DNA of 20,084 nucleotides from Gamarada debralockiae (taxonomy: Eukaryota > Ascomycota > Leotiomycetes > Helotiales > Hyphodiscaceae). Each line of letters starts with the position of its first letter. Position 1 is the stretch's first letter. A program made the translations under genes and the position numbers. This document shows, piece by piece, positions 9,127 through 18,808 of the stretch. The notes under the pieces are model-generated. The model had not been told where the DNA came from. It made no database searches and saw nothing but the letters and a program-made list of their open reading frames with translations. Where the stretch lies: contig NXFV01000287.1 in assembly GCA_002803225.1 (NCBI GenBank), positions 1 through 20,084 on the forward strand. The letters run 5' to 3'.

Positions 9127-10887
9127 TCACAGTTCCCCCTTCTCCAGATCCTTCTCCGAATCCGAGCTCCTAGGAGCACCATCAAATTGCCCTACATCCG
9201 TTAGTTTCGTATCATCCTGTCTCGCAACCCTATCAATGCCCATACCCTCCCTCGAATAAGTAGAAGAATCGGCACTGCTGACAGCGCTCTCACTCTCTGT
9301 CTCTGTCTGCTGTTCCCTCGGGATTTCTTGTTGCACCCTTTCCTTCTTCTCCGGCGTTGGCGCATACTTAGATCTCTTCCGAATTGGCTCGCCATACTTG
9401 TAGAAGACGAACGGAATAGGCGCGAGGAGCACTGCGACCCCTCCAATGAGGGAGCCACCTCCACCAACTCCCAAGGCATCAAACATATATTGTGTAAACA
9501 ACGGAGCTGCTGCGCCTGCGGCAGATCGGGCAACAGTGTTGGCAGCTAGGGCCGAAGCAGCGAACATCAGGTATGAATCGGTGAGGTAGTTGAGGTAAGC
9601 GACGAAGATCAGGAGGATGGATGTTGAAAGGAAGACGCCGGCTATGGTGGGGACGACCCAGTGCACGCTGTTGTATTCACCGGTCCATGCGAACCTGAGT
9701 TTTAGTTTAGTCAGGAACCTCAAAGCAAGAAAACAAGTCTATACTAACCAGAACATCGTGACAGGGAACAAGATCCCACCAGCCATAGCAACAGGCAATC
9801 GATCTTCAGCTCTTCGTTGATACCCGGCCTCCATTTTCTTCTTGTCATGTGCAGAAACCATGAATATGCAGGCCCCACCAATAACAGCACCGATGACTGT
9901 TCCAATCAAAGGAAGTTCTCCAACTCCAGAGTTCCAACCTCTTTTTTGCTGGAAGACGATAGGATAGATGGTGAACAGCATATAAAGCAACGTATACACG
10001 ACTGAGAGGTAGATAGCGACCAGAAAAGAGATCGGATCTATAAGAATTTTCCAAGGTCTGGTCAGCGCGACCTTGAAAATTCCTGCCAGGCTTCGATCCG
10101 AATCTTCCACAGGAGCTTTGATATTCTCGTATCCTGGAATTTTGAGACGCCTGATTCTCTTCGCCTTGTTCAACAACACCTGCGTGGGTAATGTCTCTGG
10201 AATTGTGAACATGAGGACCTCTGTGATACCAGCGAACCACAGGAGAACGTAGAAAGTCCATCTCCAATCTTCCTTCAGCTCCAAGAAACCCGAAATAACG
10301 GGACCAAGTGCTGGTCCAACGAATGTCATCATCGAGAACAATGCCATTGCATTGCCTCTTTCGACCGGTCCCCAGATATCTGCAAGCACACCCGGCGCAT
10401 TGGACAACGGCGAACTAGCAAAAGTGCCGGTAAGGAATCGTCCAACAAGCAGTGACCCAAAATTTGGCGCAAAAGCGCAGAGAAAGTTGAAAACCAGGTA
10501 TAGCGTAAACGAGATATAGAAGATCCACCTCCTGCCAAAGAACTCTGACAATGGAGCCCAGAATAGAGGTCCAAAGCAATATCCGAGCAGGAACAGCGTG
10601 ATGACTAATCCCGCAGCCTCAACAGAGACCCCAAAGTATTTGGCGATTCCGTCAAAGGTTCCCGAGGGACTGGATGACGCAAACGTTGCATTTACGACGA
10701 GAAGGACGGAAATGACTGTGATGTACCAACGACGTGGTGCGGACCAGTTCTTGGGATTCTCGATATCGCCCGGGGAGAAATCAAGGTGTCCATTTTCGTT
10801 CAGGTAGGGCTTTTCGCTGGCTTCGATTGCCTTTGAGCGGTACGGTTTCGCCGTTGGCCTCGAGAGGAAACGCTCTATCGTATCCAT
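9127..10887 (-). CDS. MFS transporter, DHA1 drug:H+ antiporter type
   Basis: Two exons on the minus strand, 10887-9749 and 9694-9127, separated by a 54-nt intron (GTTAGT..CTCAG, with a CTGAC/CTAAAC branch-like region) that splits a Trp codon. Joined length is 1,707 nt, 568 residues. The N-terminal cytosolic part has the NPKNWS signature (44-49) common to fungal DHA1 transporters. Motif A-like SEFFGRRW (114-121) follows TM2, motif C-like GPALGPVISGF (191-201) lies in TM5, and PETLP..LL..KAKRIR (230-246) ends the first six-helix bundle. Twelve membrane spans are expected. The C-terminal tail of roughly 85 residues is hydrophilic, Glu/Ser-rich and ends in DLEKGEL. The substrate cannot be told; proximity to the oxygenase and cyclase genes suggests product export or self-protection at the plasma membrane. 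The gene appears intact. Confidence 0.9.
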
Positions 10888-12641
10888 CTGCTTGTAGTTC
10901 TTGAATACTGATCACACAACCTCCCAAAACCTTCCAATGCAGTCGATCAACGATAGTATCTGTGACGAAGCCCAGGGCAAGGTGCTGGAAAACATGATTT
11001 CCAAGGCGAGCGGAATTCAATCCGAAATCTATTAAAAATCAACGTCAGAAATTTTCAAGCTGTCCGGAGGCGATTGAGTTTAGGTTCGCGGTTCGACCAT
11101 CAAAACAGATCCCCTGCACACTCTAACTTACTTGAGTACTGTTTATAAGCACCTTAAGCGTAATCAATGCGGGGTTAAACCAAAGAGAGTCAAGCGAACA
11201 CGATTTATAAAGCATCCCCGCCTGCATGTTGGCGCTAAGCACGGCAAAACGGCAGCGGCTGTGAAGTGGGACGAGCTGTCCAAGCAGAAGCTGCGTTCCT
11301 GAAAGGAAATCCGGAATTTTTAAAGCCGATGTAAACGCCGAAATGTCGTCATTCCGAGGCTGTGCCTTTTTTTGCAAAAAATTTGATCCCTCCTTGGGTA
11401 ATAGGAGTGCTTGGATGCTTCTCGTTCAGCGTTTTGAGATTGGATACGGAGGAATTGCAGCGACAAAAGGGTCCATATTTTGGAGGTAATGAGAGAGGGA
11501 GCCAAGCCAAGGCCAAGTCCTCGCTGCTCCCCTTCTTTCCAGCACTACGCTTCACCACTTTCGAAACCAGTTCTCTGGCTAGAAAACGTGCTGGAGGTGT
11601 AAATTACACCCAGCATAAGTGACGCGTAAGTCGGGAGCCGGAGATTCGGCAGATTGGGGACTTAGCTCAGGCGTATCAACAAGTTAAGCGAAGAATTGTA
11701 AGAAACAATTTCCTATTCATCCTCTTCCGCAGTACGTTTTTCTGTTACATGGTAACTATCAATACGAAGGTTTCGTCAATTACACTATTTCATTAGTTAA
11801 TTAGGCATCTAATTGACCAGCTAAATGTTTTCCGAACTGGGCTATTGTGTTTGTTGATCTCTATGGGAATCGTAAGCCTGCGCAGGGGCAGCAAGTAGGG
11901 ATCCCCGCCGCCGTCGATCAAAACCTGACTTTCCTAAATTTTTACTTTACTGATATCATTTCTTCCTCGATAGCAGTTCACAGTTTATCAGAACTCTTTA
12001 TAAAATCGATATATTCATTATTGGGCTTGGACTAACGCAGCAATCAAGAAAGTCGTGATCCCGAACTGACACCCCACCTGCCAACCTCCGATTTCCTTCA
12101 GCCAGAACTACAGCTAGTAGAGGTAGTAGACCTAGTAAGAGGAGGTAGGGGAGAGCTACCCCTTGTAGAGGATTAGGAAAGGGACAGTGATATGATTATA
12201 GTAGAGATTTCCCAGATTTATAGATAATTCTGATGGTCAGTCGCAAGAAGTAGAATAGTGTTTCAACGTCTCGAGAAACACTCGTTTTATTATAGTTTGA
12301 TTTCTGAAACCGCTAAGTTGGTGATTTAAATGTTGCAATTGATGAAACCCTCGCATTGATAGTTTCCATACAACATTTTCCGCATTCGCTTCTGCCGCAG
12401 TTCCTTCAAAGCAACTGACCACAGTGCTCCATACTCTCGTTCAATTGCTTCAGATACACGTTTTACAAACATTATGCTCCTGATTCTTGCCATCGCTACC
12501 GCTCTGGTAGGCCCTGTAGCGATCATTTCTAGCAATCCACATATACGGAGCATCTTTCAAGCTTCAAGAACGCCAAATGGTCGACTCTCCTTTCACCCAG
12601 TTGCCTCTCAAGTCTTGAAACCGCATTTATAATCCTCCTAA
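10888..12641. other. Gene-poor stretch upstream of the MFS gene
   Basis: About 1.75 kb with only short overlapping frames on both strands. The first few hundred bases must contain the MFS promoter. A minus-strand frame at 11558-11349 (69 codons, basic start) and one at 12553-12326 (75 codons) have no recognised domain. The part from about 11700 to 12040 is AT-rich, and 12110-12180 is purine-rich with many TAG triplets. I see no complete gene, tRNA or transposon terminus. Confidence 0.45.
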
Positions 12642-13010
12642 TTCTCTAAAAAATACCTCGTCAAGCTCCTTTGCCGAGAACCCCCTCTTCTGCTAACAAA
12701 AGATGGCAAAGCATTTGCTTTACCACCTCTCACCCTTGAGGCGCTCCTCCAAGTTTCTTCCACCCATATTGAACGGTTCAATGCTGCGGTCAACAACAAC
12801 AACAATGATGGCAACTCTCCGCTCCAACTCACCGTTCTGACAACGCCCATGATGGTCATCCTTCTCTCGAATCGTCATTGTCCTGTGCTTCCATTCGGCG
12901 CTGTGAATGCGAAGAATCGATTTGAATTCCTGGGCCCAATTGCTTGCCGCCGTGTGACTTCACTGGAGGACGCTGTTGTGCAAGGAAGGCTAGGCGGTGA
13001 AGATATGTAG
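12642..13010 (+). pseudogene. Ankyrin-repeat-like coding remnant
   Basis: An open stretch of 122 codons without an initiating ATG near its start, bounded by TAA (12639-12641) and TAG (13008-13010). It contains KYLVKLLC, LLLTKDGKA, LEALLQV, NNNNDGNSPLQLTVLT and MVILLS, then AVNAKNRFEF. These resemble successive fungal ankyrin repeats (helix 'VKLLL', loop 'NNDGNTPLHLA', 'GANVNAKNR..TPL'). The 'TPLH' elements are degenerate, and a run of AAC codons encodes the Asn tract. The start is lost and the tail is not repeat-like, so it is read as a relic, perhaps of a NACHT/ankyrin or similar receptor gene. Assignment is tentative. Confidence 0.4.
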
Positions 13011-13670
13011 GCCGACGGGTCAAGCGTGGCATGGAGTTCGATGTCGTTGTCGAGGTTATAGCAAAGCCTGTTCTGTTGACAGAGTAAAGTCATACTTCGC
13101 CAAGTCATTGGAATCTTAGTTTCTTGCCGAAGAACACCAAACTAGCGAGAAGGGTAATCCCCTGCAGCAATCACGAAGTCATTCACCGCGCCTGAACACC
13201 TAGTGGACCTGTCCCCTAATGCAGCAAAGAACTGTGCTGCAGCCTGTAACGACATCAACCCGATTCAAATGTCCTCGTTGGTTGGCAAAGGTCTTTGGAT
13301 TCCCCGGAAGATAGCTCAAAGTAGTCATGTCGTGGCTATTGTGATTGAGAATTTGCGAAGGTCCACTTCGAGCGAGGACTTAGATCATTTTATTTAGGAG
13401 TCGAAAGAGCCCTCATTCGTTGAAGTTGCATTCAAACGTACTATGTTCTTGCCTCTATCACTGAAGACAAGGTTTGAGGTAGCCAGCGCAGACCAGGGTT
13501 CGAGAAGCTTTGAGGTCGTGAGAGATGACAATACACATATTGGGGGATTATAGGGTATGTTTAGACGAAAAGAGTCCGGAATTGCTTCCAACTTCACTAT
13601 ACCATCCCTATTCTATGACACTGCCAAGGAGTAAGCTCGCGGTTCTCTTCCTTCCTGTATCACGCGACCA
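13011..13670. other. Intergenic, nothing recognised
   Basis: Short frames of 64-77 codons on both strands, none with a recognisable domain. No repeat or RNA gene was noticed. Confidence 0.45.
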
Positions 13671-14440
13671 CTAGATGCCCAAGAACCCCATCACCAAAAT
13701 CCCGAAGGGGATACCAACTCCTAGACCTTCCTTCGTTCCCCCATTCCCATTCGACTTAGGACACGCAGTCGGCGTGCAACTTGCTACGGTTATTGTAAAT
13801 ACTGGACATGGGGGGCATAAAGGCCCTGATGAATATTCGTACAAAGTCCCTGATGGATTTGCGGACAATGTTGTAGATGATGCGACAGCGAATGGGTCCT
13901 TGAAGGAGATGTCGGTGCTGTTAAAGCAATTTGACGCATTTAGTTCGGCCACGTTTTCCTGGAGGTCAAAGGTTATGTCCACGCACTATTTACTTGTCAG
14001 TTTCTATCTTCTAAAAATATTCCTCCATCTCTAGGGCAGCAGGTTTGGGCCAGGGAGAGAACGGCGGGCGAAGAAAGGCTTACGTTGTAAAAAGCAGCTC
14101 CATAAATAATAGTCTCCACCGCCTGGATCGTGGCAAGATCTCATACATTGACCGTCATATTAACCGGCACGGGACTTGCGGTAAACAGAAAGTCCCTAAA
14201 TAAGGTTTATTGCTCGGTCCCACGATTTCGAAGATGGGTACCATAGGGAAAGACATGTTGGGTTGGTCCGTTGTATGGTCCGTCTGTTCCAAGCCCCAGG
14301 TTAATATAGAAGAATACTGTTTCGCGCCCGGTGGACAAGCCTGGCCGTATGGCCATGGCTCCACCAGTTATCAGCCATTTTGTTCTGTTGGTAGATGTGG
14401 GCATTCCTCCGCCTGGGGCTTGTTAGTGAGGATAAGGTGA
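13671..14440 (-). pseudogene. Frameshifted copper-acquisition-factor (BIM1-like) surface protein
   Basis: The relic resembles a fungal secreted family (BIM1/X325-related, copper-acquisition-factor-like) that carries a C-terminal anchor. From 14404 downward on the minus strand, one frame has TNRTKWLITGGAMAIRPG, TVFFYINLGLGTDGP; similarity then jumps frame to NMSFPMVPIFEIVGPSNKPY and GTFCLPQVP (14300-14170), then again to NMTVNV, an in-frame TGA, and ATIQAVETIIYGAAFYN. A good 98-nt intron (14083-13986, GTAAGC..AATAG) joins this to CVDITFDLQE..NCFNSTDISF, and the protein would end with a single hydrophobic span (GVGIPFGILVMGFLGI) at 13671. At least two frameshifts and one stop show decay, although the intron and C-terminus are well kept, suggesting recent loss. 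The signal peptide and N-terminal metal-binding part are not visible upstream of about 14440. Confidence 0.6.
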
Positions 14441-15484
14441 CGAGCGACGCTGTTTGTAGAAAACGAGAAAGAAAAAATTACTCTGTTCGACGAAAGAAAG
14501 CAGGGAGAATGATAGTATTCATCTTTCCAACTACAAATTCCTAAATCTCCAAAAGAGTATCGTCCATTCTCCACGTGACCGTCATAGCTACTGCCAGACT
14601 GGTGCCTGGAATCGGGAACAGAGCGGAGCAAGATGTATCTTTAAGAAAGTCCATGGAACGACAGAACGGGATAAATACTTAAAAGGATAACTCTACTGCA
14701 TGCCATACGGAAACGTAGTATGCGTAATCAAATTATTTCCCCTCCAACCCGGATATGAAATAAGAGTATGCGCATTTACAACCACCGCGCATGCCCACTG
14801 CGATGAGAGACCAACTCGTAGATAACATCGTGATCTCTGCTTGCCATAGAAATACTATAACCCCCCTCTTTCTCCGATGTTGAAATGTCGTTTTGAAAGC
14901 CAAGAACTGGTTTTCGAGAATCCGGGAGTCAGTTGTTGGGAATGAATTCATGGAGTACCTACAGTACTTCGTAGGCTGCACAGTATTCATCCAAGCGACG
15001 CACACTAGGTATGATTAATCACGACCCTTGTCAATATTGACAAAAGAATTGTAGCTATTTCAATAGGGCCACCGCTCTTTACTGAACGAAGAAAAACTAA
15101 CAGCTTTGAGTTATTTCTAGTAATGCAAACGCTCAGGTTTCGTTTCATTTTCAGAGCACTGGACCTCACTCTTTCCTTCTTACGTATACGTACCAGTTCA
15201 ATATTCCCTATCAAAGCCAAAAAGGGTGTCATACGAAGTATATGAAATATAAGATATATAAAGAGATAACGAGGCCAGGAGGCCAGAAAATTCCGATGTA
15301 TTAAGCATTGGACGGTCGGCTGGGCTGTAAGAAAGAACCCCCTTCACAATAGCCTTCTGAGCATGGTAGTTGAGCTGGGTATGCTTCTCCCCCAAGTGTT
15401 CAATACAATGTATTGACTTCCTCCGTGCCCCTGGGACATGCTCTCACCTTGCATCAAGCCATACCTGCCTCTAGCGCAGCACTC
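14441..15484. other. Intergenic, nothing recognised
   Basis: About 1 kb with short frames only (65-90 codons), none with a domain. The left end may hold the eroded 5' part of the BIM1-like relic. The stretch around 15230-15280 is AT-rich (ATATGAAATATAAGATATATA). Confidence 0.45.
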
Positions 15485-16165
15485 TTACGTTTCCGACCAC
15501 GTTTTCCTTTGCCTTTTATAACCTCTTTCGCAGCACGCTTTGCTCGTGCCTCCTCGTACTGCATCAGTAGTGGCAGCTGTGCTAGTAGATGGTGCGGGTG
15601 CAGGATTTTCGATCGCGGTGGGAGCATTTAAAATGGCAGCTGTGCTGGTGGATGGCAGGGGCGCAGGATTGTTGGGCAGGGTGTTCATAGGCTGTGTGAA
15701 TATCGCTGGCAGAGCATCTTGGTCGGCGGTGCCGTTGGTGGCGTCGCACGTGGACACAGCGCTGGTCGTGGATTTTGTGGACGCTGGGTTCTCAAAGGTG
15801 CTGGGCACAGGAATTTTGGCTGCATGGTCCTCAGTGGTACTTTCAGTGGAAGGCAGCATTAGCGATCGCAGACATGATGGGCGCAAAATCGTTGGCCGCA
15901 GTGTCCACTGGCTGCGTGGGTGGCATGGGTGGAGCAATTTGCTCAGCGACGCAGCACTGGTCGCGGAGTCGTTGGGCGGGGCGGGATCACTGGGCGCTGG
16001 GTCCTCAGGGCACAGTATTGTTGGCTGCATGGTCCTCAGTGGCATTCTCAGTGCACGTTGAAACGCCATCGGCGATCGCTGCCGTGCTGGCACTGTCTGA
16101 TCTCTCAGCATGTTCAGTGAATTCGACAATGAGAAGGGAGCGGACAATGACATTGCTCGCGACAA
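15485..16165 (-). CDS. Pro/Ser/Thr/Ala-rich repeat-containing reading frame, status uncertain
   Basis: A 226-codon intronless frame of low complexity with no recognised domain. It is rich in Pro, Thr, Ser and Ala and looks disordered. It contains two copies of a 21-residue unit beginning NPAP.PSTSTAA (underlying DNA copies 63 nt apart at 15572 and 15635) and ends with a basic, nuclear-signal-like tail (KRQRKT). A second DNA duplication (46 nt, copies at 15803 and 16008) lies inside the frame; its copies are 205 nt apart, not a multiple of three, so they are read in different frames, which weakens the coding case. The plus strand is also open over long parts, as expected for GC-rich repeats. 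It could be a small real gene, a fragment of a mobile-element protein, or a chance open frame in repeat DNA. Confidence 0.25.
   Translation of the reverse strand: MSRAMSLSAPFSLSNSLNMLRDQTVPARQRSPMAFQRALRMPLRTMQPTILCPEDPAPSDPAPPNDSATSAASLSKLLHPCHPRSQWTLRPTILRPSCLRSLMLPSTESTTEDHAAKIPVPSTFENPASTKSTTSAVSTCDATNGTADQDALPAIFTQPMNTLPNNPAPLPSTSTAAILNAPTAIENPAPAPSTSTAATTDAVRGGTSKACCERGYKRQRKTWSET
15572..15670. repeat. Tandem repeat, period 63 nt
   Basis: GGCAGCTGTGCTAGTAGATG at 15572 and GGCAGCTGTGCTGGTGGATG at 15635 begin two imperfect 36-nt copies that both end in GCAGGATT (15607 and 15670). The 63-nt spacing equals 21 codons of the minus-strand frame. Confidence 0.8.
15803..16053. repeat. 46-nt imperfect direct repeat
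   Basis: Copies at 15803-15848 and 16008-16053 share GGGCACAG, then TTGGCTGCATGGTCCTCAGT, and end in TCAGTG, with only a few mismatches. The spacing is 205 nt. Confidence 0.85.
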
Positions 16166-16762
16166 TTAAAGAAGAGGTGTTGGGTTGCTGGTGGAGCGGC
16201 TCTGAATGTCACCGTATCGGCTGGGAGGACTCTCTCTCCCTTGTCAATGTGGCATCCATACCTTTTAAAACCATTCGCAAGGAACCTATTGAGCTGATTT
16301 ATAAGGCCAACTTTCTCGATTCCAAATATGACTGGCTCTTTTGTTGCTCGGCGCCAATATAAGACCCTTCCACTTCTTCCAGGCTCCCTTCGATATCTAC
16401 CATCAGCAAATGGAGTGCCGACATTGTCAGGTCCATGACATCTTCTACAGAGCATGTAAATCCTTCACGCATCCTCCCAAAGTTTTCTACACTCCCTTAG
16501 TCCCTGGAGTGGCTTTGTTGAGCGCCCTTGGCGTACTAGTGGCTGGCTCGATGTGTGTCGAGGGCTGAAGCCGCTGCCCAATCCCCAAGCTGCATAATGT
16601 CTCTATTCAGCAACGCCACCAAAACCGGTGGGGCCAGTTAAGTTTTCTGGGGAAGATCGCCCCACATTTAACAGCTGAAATAAACAAACCCTAATCCCCA
16701 ATTCCAAAAGCAGGGAAATTCTTTTCATCAATTCATTTAATAATAAATTAAAATGCATAATA
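16166..16762. other. Promoter and leader of the membrane-protein gene
   Basis: No recognised gene. The last 60 nt before 16763 are AT-rich. An ATG at 16753 opens a 19-codon upstream frame ending at 16812 that overlaps the start of the main coding region in another frame. Confidence 0.5.
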
Positions 16763-17962
16763 ATGTTCTACCTTCTCGGCATTCTCTTCCTCGTTTCGCA
16801 GGCCCGTTCTGAGGCCATCATCCCCAAAGTCCTCTTTACCTACCAATCCCAAGGAACCGCATTACCTCAATGGTTCGAGCTCTTCACACTCTGCCTTGCT
16901 CCACTCGTCGCGCATGTCGCCGGTGGTGTCTCCAGCACCACTCTGATCGGCGGCAGTTCCGAAGCACCCAACTGGAGTGCGCGCATTACGCACTTCAATC
17001 CCATTTCCATAATATGGCGCTACTACATCATCGTCGATCGTCGTGTGCGGGCACGATCTTGGGATAAATGCGACATGGCGGCTTGCAACGCTGTATTCTG
17101 GGATGGAGAACGAGCGCAATGGGATGGCTCTGAGGAGATCATGGTGAAGAGTAGGGCTTGGATTACGAAAGTGCCAGAAAAGAGACACATTCCCCTCCTT
17201 TCGGCATCTAGTGTTGTCTCTTTGGTGCTGACGCTCCAAGGTGTACAGGCGACATTCTTGATTGTTGCGAGCCTGGATCCGGCTAGTGGGTATCGCATTG
17301 GACAGGGCTTGGCATATGTGTTCCTTCCGCTAGGCTGCTTGGGACTTATCAGATTGCCTGCCGCTCTTTGGTTGTCAAGTGACTATGGGTATTTGAACGT
17401 TAGCGACCTCACTGAAGGAGACGTGAATGCTGGCCTTCTAGATATGGAGAAGGTTTTGAGCGAGCGTGTGGCGAAAGTTCATGCCACCGATCGCCAACTC
17501 GGCACCGATACTAAGGATCGTTTGCTTCCCGCCTACTGCTGGAGAGGAATTCTGTACCGTATTTGGTGGATCTTTACGGTTACCACCTTGTTAGGAGTCT
17601 CAGCCGCATCGTGTTCTAAGATGTGGTGGGGTTATACTGCCGAGGTACCGTACAACACTCTATCACGGTTGATATTTCAGGCCATGTACTTTGCCCTCAC
17701 CATTTCGGGTGTACTGATCCATTCGACTTATGTGTTGATGGGTCGTACACGCTCAACACTCATTCCTTGTATTTCCTCGACTTGGTACAAGGTCTTTACG
17801 ATTCTCATGATGGCTGCGTTTTTGGTATGTGCTGTTGTTGCTGCTTTGGAGACAAGGACGTTGCGGAGTGGGGCTTTTACGACATTCCCTGAGCTTTATT
17901 GCAAGAAAGCCGGGACACCATGTATCCCTGTGGGGCAGGGCCAAGGGAATACTAATATTTGA
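16763..17962 (+). CDS. Uncharacterised fungal multi-span membrane protein
   Basis: Single-exon 399-residue protein of unknown function that looks intact. An N-terminal hydrophobic stretch (1-14, signal or anchor) is followed by likely membrane segments at about 38-56, 146-171, 180-204, 262-283, 302-326 and 342-362. Between them are hydrophilic segments with conserved-looking short motifs: FNPISIIWRYYIIVDRRVRA (78-97), MAACNAVFWDG (105-115), WDGSEEIMVKSRAWITKVP (120-138), and SSDYGYLNVSDL (205-216). Cys residues near the C-terminus (380, 387) could pair outside the membrane. I recall similar proteins in Aspergillus and Penicillium genomes annotated only as hypothetical, but cannot name a domain. 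The start at 16763 is preceded by an out-of-frame ATG at 16753. All its neighbours are relics, so context says nothing about function. Confidence 0.75.
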   Translation: MFYLLGILFLVSQARSEAIIPKVLFTYQSQGTALPQWFELFTLCLAPLVAHVAGGVSSTTLIGGSSEAPNWSARITHFNPISIIWRYYIIVDRRVRARSWDKCDMAACNAVFWDGERAQWDGSEEIMVKSRAWITKVPEKRHIPLLSASSVVSLVLTLQGVQATFLIVASLDPASGYRIGQGLAYVFLPLGCLGLIRLPAALWLSSDYGYLNVSDLTEGDVNAGLLDMEKVLSERVAKVHATDRQLGTDTKDRLLPAYCWRGILYRIWWIFTVTTLLGVSAASCSKMWWGYTAEVPYNTLSRLIFQAMYFALTISGVLIHSTYVLMGRTRSTLIPCISSTWYKVFTILMMAAFLVCAVVAALETRTLRSGAFTTFPELYCKKAGTPCIPVGQGQGNTNI

Positions 17963-18289
17963 AATAGAGATTGATAATGAATCCGCAACCTAATCTCTGG
18001 CATCTTTGAACCTCTAAATTCTTGTTTTCTTCAGCTGGCTAGGTCTTGCGGGATTTGGTCGAGCAGACAGGACAATGAAAACGGATGATGCGGAACCTTT
18101 TGTTGCGTAAGGAGAGCTAATGACGTAACTTACCCTTCGTAACTAAAGTTTTACGGCCAAGAATGGCTGATGGTCTGTGCTCAGAATCTTTTTGGGGTGC
18201 AGAATGGCGAAACCGATTTTGCAAGCGACTGTATAGCCAAAAGATGTATTCAATGGTTTTATTCATTCATTCATTAAATCAACGGCCTG
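17963..18289. other. 3' flank of membrane-protein gene
   Basis: No coding region recognised. It contains a CRE-like TGACGTAA near 18121 and a short TTCA repeat (TTCATTCATTCATT) near 18264, just left of the LINE relic. Confidence 0.45.
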
Positions 18290-18808
18290 ATTGGCCTGGT
18301 GTCGAGGAACGCGTCCCCCACGCGTCGCGCGCTTCGTCTCCGACATGGCGGGTCTTGCTGTGGATATCGTGGATGACGTAATTGAGGTTGACGACACTCC
18401 TCAACCGTCGAGCCAACGCACCCGTACGCACAGCCAGAGAGCCCGGCAAAATCAAGAACAACTTGAGAGCGCAAGTACGACAACAGCGAAGACCTTAAAA
18501 CGAACCTCACGGACGATAAATAGCATACAAGCAGAGGGCAGGAACGCCGATTCGGCCACAGCCGACGCGACGGGATGGCAAAAGGTGCTGGAGGTGGTGG
18601 GAATGACGCATAAAGAGATGAGGAAGTTGACGCAATCATTGCGCAACAGCAGGAAACCATCAAAAACCTGGAAAAACGTCTGGAAGAGACCCAACAAGAA
18701 GTGCGAGATGTCAAGACCCAAATGAACGAACTAAACCACCAACTGGACGAGATCAAGAACAACCAGGCGACTGCTACCAGCCCACGGGGATCATACACGG
18801 ATCTTTGA
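18290..18808 (+). mobile_element. Non-LTR retrotransposon (LINE) ORF1 remnant
   Basis: A gag-like ORF1 fragment of a fungal LINE, probably Tad1-like. From ATG 18345 the frame gives MAGLAVDIVDDVIEVDDTPQ, then a basic segment (RTRTHSQRARQ) and TTTAKTLKRTSRTINS, a pattern I associate with ORF1 of such elements. Near 18617 similarity moves to another frame with a strong coiled coil (QQQETIKNLEKRLEETQQEV, then QMNELNHQLDEIKNN) and SPRGSYTDL before TGA at 18806-18808. So ORF1 is frameshifted and cut short; no CCHC knuckle, endonuclease or reverse transcriptase follows. The GC-rich lead (18290-18344) may be the element's 5' UTR. Losing the 3' rather than the 5' end is unusual for a LINE copy and implies a later deletion or recombination. 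Confidence 0.55.

Noticed and set aside
11700..12180. Possible solo LTR or RIP-mutated repeat
   Set aside because: AT-rich and TAG-rich sequence hints at mutation bias, but no terminal repeats, target-site duplication or coding relic could be identified; RIP indices would need calculation.
12326..12553. 75-codon minus-strand frame with basic, helix-like C-terminus
   Set aside because: No recognised motif and surrounding sequence is gene-poor.
16114..16455. 113-codon minus-strand frame
   Set aside because: Cys/Arg-rich but without a zinc-finger spacing; overlaps the promoter of the membrane-protein gene.
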